This document shows, piece after piece, positions 34,724 to 35,647 of a DNA stretch of 35,647 nt. The stretch covers positions 1-35,647 of the forward strand of contig JAIRPL010000014.1 of the NCBI GenBank assembly GCA_031256995.1, in the 5' to 3' direction. A program made the position numbers and the translations under genes. The stretch comes from Puniceicoccales bacterium (GTDB lineage Bacteria > Verrucomicrobiota > Verrucomicrobiia > Opitutales > UBA953). The notes beneath the pieces are model-generated. The model was not told where the DNA came from. It saw only the letters and a list, made by a program, of their open reading frames with translations, and did no database searches. The stretch's first letter is position 1. Each line of letters begins with the position of its first letter.

Positions 34724-35425
34724 ATGGATTACAAAGACATCCGGGAGGAATGCCTCGAGGCGAATCTCGCCCTGCCGCGCACGGGGCTTGTTGACCTCAC
34801 CTTTGGCAACGTGTCCGTCGCCGACCCGGCGCGGCGCGTCTTCGCCATCAAGCCAAGCGGAGTGGATTACACAAAACTCACCGCCGCGGACATCGTCGTG
34901 CTTGATTATCAGGGCAACACGCTCGCCGGAGGCCTGCGCCCATCCTCGGACACCCCCTCCCACCGCCGCCTCTACCTCGGGTTCGCCGGCGTTCGTTCCG
35001 TCGTCCACACCCACTCGCGCAACGCCGTCGCCTTTGCGCAAGCCGCCATCGCCATCCCCTGCCTGGGCACCACGCACTGCGATTATTTTCACGGCCCCGT
35101 CCCCGTCACACGCGCCCTCTCCCCCGGGGAAGTCGAGACCGCCTACGAATGGGAAACCGGCAATGTCATCGTCGAGTGTTTTGAGCGGGCCGCGATCAAC
35201 CCGCTGGAAGTCCCCGCCGTTCTTGTGCGCAATCACGGGCCATTCGCTTGGGGCACCTCCGGCGCCAAGGCGGTCGAAACCGCGCTGGCCCTCGAAATCA
35301 TCGCCGACATGGCCCTCAAAACCATCTCGCTTGACCGCAATGCCCTCCCGGCCCCGGCGCACATCCTCAAAAAACATTACCTGCGGAAACACGGCCCCGG
35401 CGCCTACTACGGGCAAAAATCCTGA
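34724..35425 (+). CDS. araD: L-ribulose-5-phosphate 4-epimerase
   Basis: AraD interconverts L-ribulose 5-phosphate and D-xylulose 5-phosphate, the last step of L-arabinose breakdown, in the cytoplasm. The 233-residue protein is a class II aldolase/epimerase-fold zinc enzyme. The metal ligands fall exactly where E. coli AraD has them: Asp76 (RPSSD), His95 and His97 (VVHTHSRN) and His171 (VRNHGPFAW). LTFGNVSV binds the phosphate, and the C terminus HGPGAYYGQ is typical of AraD, separating it from fuculose aldolases. No other arabinose genes are adjacent. It lies 72 nt after the FAD oxidoreductase gene, perhaps in the same transcript. Confidence 0.95.
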   Translation: MDYKDIREECLEANLALPRTGLVDLTFGNVSVADPARRVFAIKPSGVDYTKLTAADIVVLDYQGNTLAGGLRPSSDTPSHRRLYLGFAGVRSVVHTHSRNAVAFAQAAIAIPCLGTTHCDYFHGPVPVTRALSPGEVETAYEWETGNVIVECFERAAINPLEVPAVLVRNHGPFAWGTSGAKAVETALALEIIADMALKTISLDRNALPAPAHILKKHYLRKHGPGAYYGQKS

Positions 35426-35533
35426 TTGCCGCAAAGCAGCCGGGAGGGAGGAGCGAAACAACGGCCATCATAAGCGTGTGCCATGGAATAAGCCTCTTTT
35501 CCGCGCCATGTGAAAGAACCGCCCCCCCCCTTC

Positions 35534-35647
35534 TCAGGAATTTTCTCCCCCGAAGAGGGAGCGGTAGAGGGGGGAGGTTTGCAGGAGGTGGTCGTGGGGG
35601 CCGTCGGCAACGACGCGGCCGTGCTCAAAGACGAGGATCCGCGTGGC
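35534..35647 (-). CDS. C-terminal end of an ABC exporter (MsbA/LmrA type), cut by the window edge
   Basis: The last 114 bp read on the minus strand give 37 codons plus a TGA stop, open to the window edge. The peptide ATRILVFEHGRVVADGPHDH and the rest, ending LYRSLFGGENS, match the region after the H-loop of fused membrane/ATPase ABC exporters (pattern RIxVLxxGRVVExGxHxELL...YxxL). The substrate is not visible. It converges on araD, with about 110 bp between them and a C-run near 35521. Confidence 0.8.
   Translation of the reverse strand, partial: ATRILVFEHGRVVADGPHDHLLQTSPLYRSLFGGENS

Noticed and set aside
33752..35461. 569-codon minus-strand frame opposite the FAD oxidoreductase and araD
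   Set aside because: araD opposite it has every metal ligand in place, and the frame spans two unrelated genes.

Overview
This is a GC-rich bacterial window (first-glance impression about 60% G+C, not calculated). It most resembles a Verrucomicrobiota genome, probably of the Opitutales/Opitutaceae. The support is indirect: a long Bacteroidetes/Verrucomicrobia-type PurF, FabI and an SNF2 helicase side by side, many starts with no Shine-Dalgarno sequence but C/A-rich leaders, outer-membrane and lipoprotein genes, and interspersed short palindromic repeats. A DUF1847 protein and a secreted nitroreductase-like protein hint at an anaerobic, possibly gut-associated, lifestyle. The lineage call is inference.

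Region by region. 0-5.2 kb: non-coding repeats, then purF (minus), an OPT-family oligopeptide transporter (plus) and a P-II nitrogen sensor behind a well-formed sigma-54 promoter. 5.5-9.6 kb: scpA (with an unusual acidic tail) and clpX on the minus strand, an exported thioredoxin-fold protein on the plus strand, and a small hypothetical gene. The clpX/thioredoxin intergenic region holds overlapping inverted repeats and a small leader ORF with the best Shine-Dalgarno sequence I found. 9.7-11.2 kb: a tRNA with anticodon CAU that fits tRNA-Ile2 better than tRNA-Met, then a sugar-phosphate isomerase/epimerase-like TIM barrel gene and a terminator. 11.4-19.3 kb: an SNF2 helicase and fabI in tandem (minus), purE (plus), and murD plus a LysM lipoprotein (minus), with a bidirectional terminator between purE and lysM. 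19.3-22.6 kb: the accessory part, AT-rich, with a small Cys-rich ORF, a 5'-truncated IS630-type transposase, a signal-peptide-like gene fragment, a 37-bp direct repeat, AT-rich inverted repeats, and G-rich DNA with REP-like elements. 22.6-28.2 kb: an outer-membrane beta-barrel with a His/Glu-rich loop behind a 13-bp-arm palindrome, a BioD/Pta-like DRTGG ATPase, surE, an orphan ABC-3 metal permease and a secreted beta-propeller. 28.4-35.6 kb: an ABC importer permease and ATPase with a DUF1847 protein and tyrS downstream, then a secreted nitroreductase-like protein, a DAO-type FAD oxidoreductase, araD, and the tail of an ABC exporter running off the window.

Most genes are housekeeping functions (purine synthesis, fatty acid and peptidoglycan synthesis, proteolysis, chromosome segregation, aminoacylation) scattered as single genes or pairs. 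I see no phage, CRISPR array or recognisable defence island. The best candidates for something undescribed are the ABC-DUF1847 cassette without a binding protein, the palindrome-controlled His-rich porin, the overlapping structures upstream of clpX, the AT-hook inside the SNF2 motor, and the covarying hairpin repeat family.
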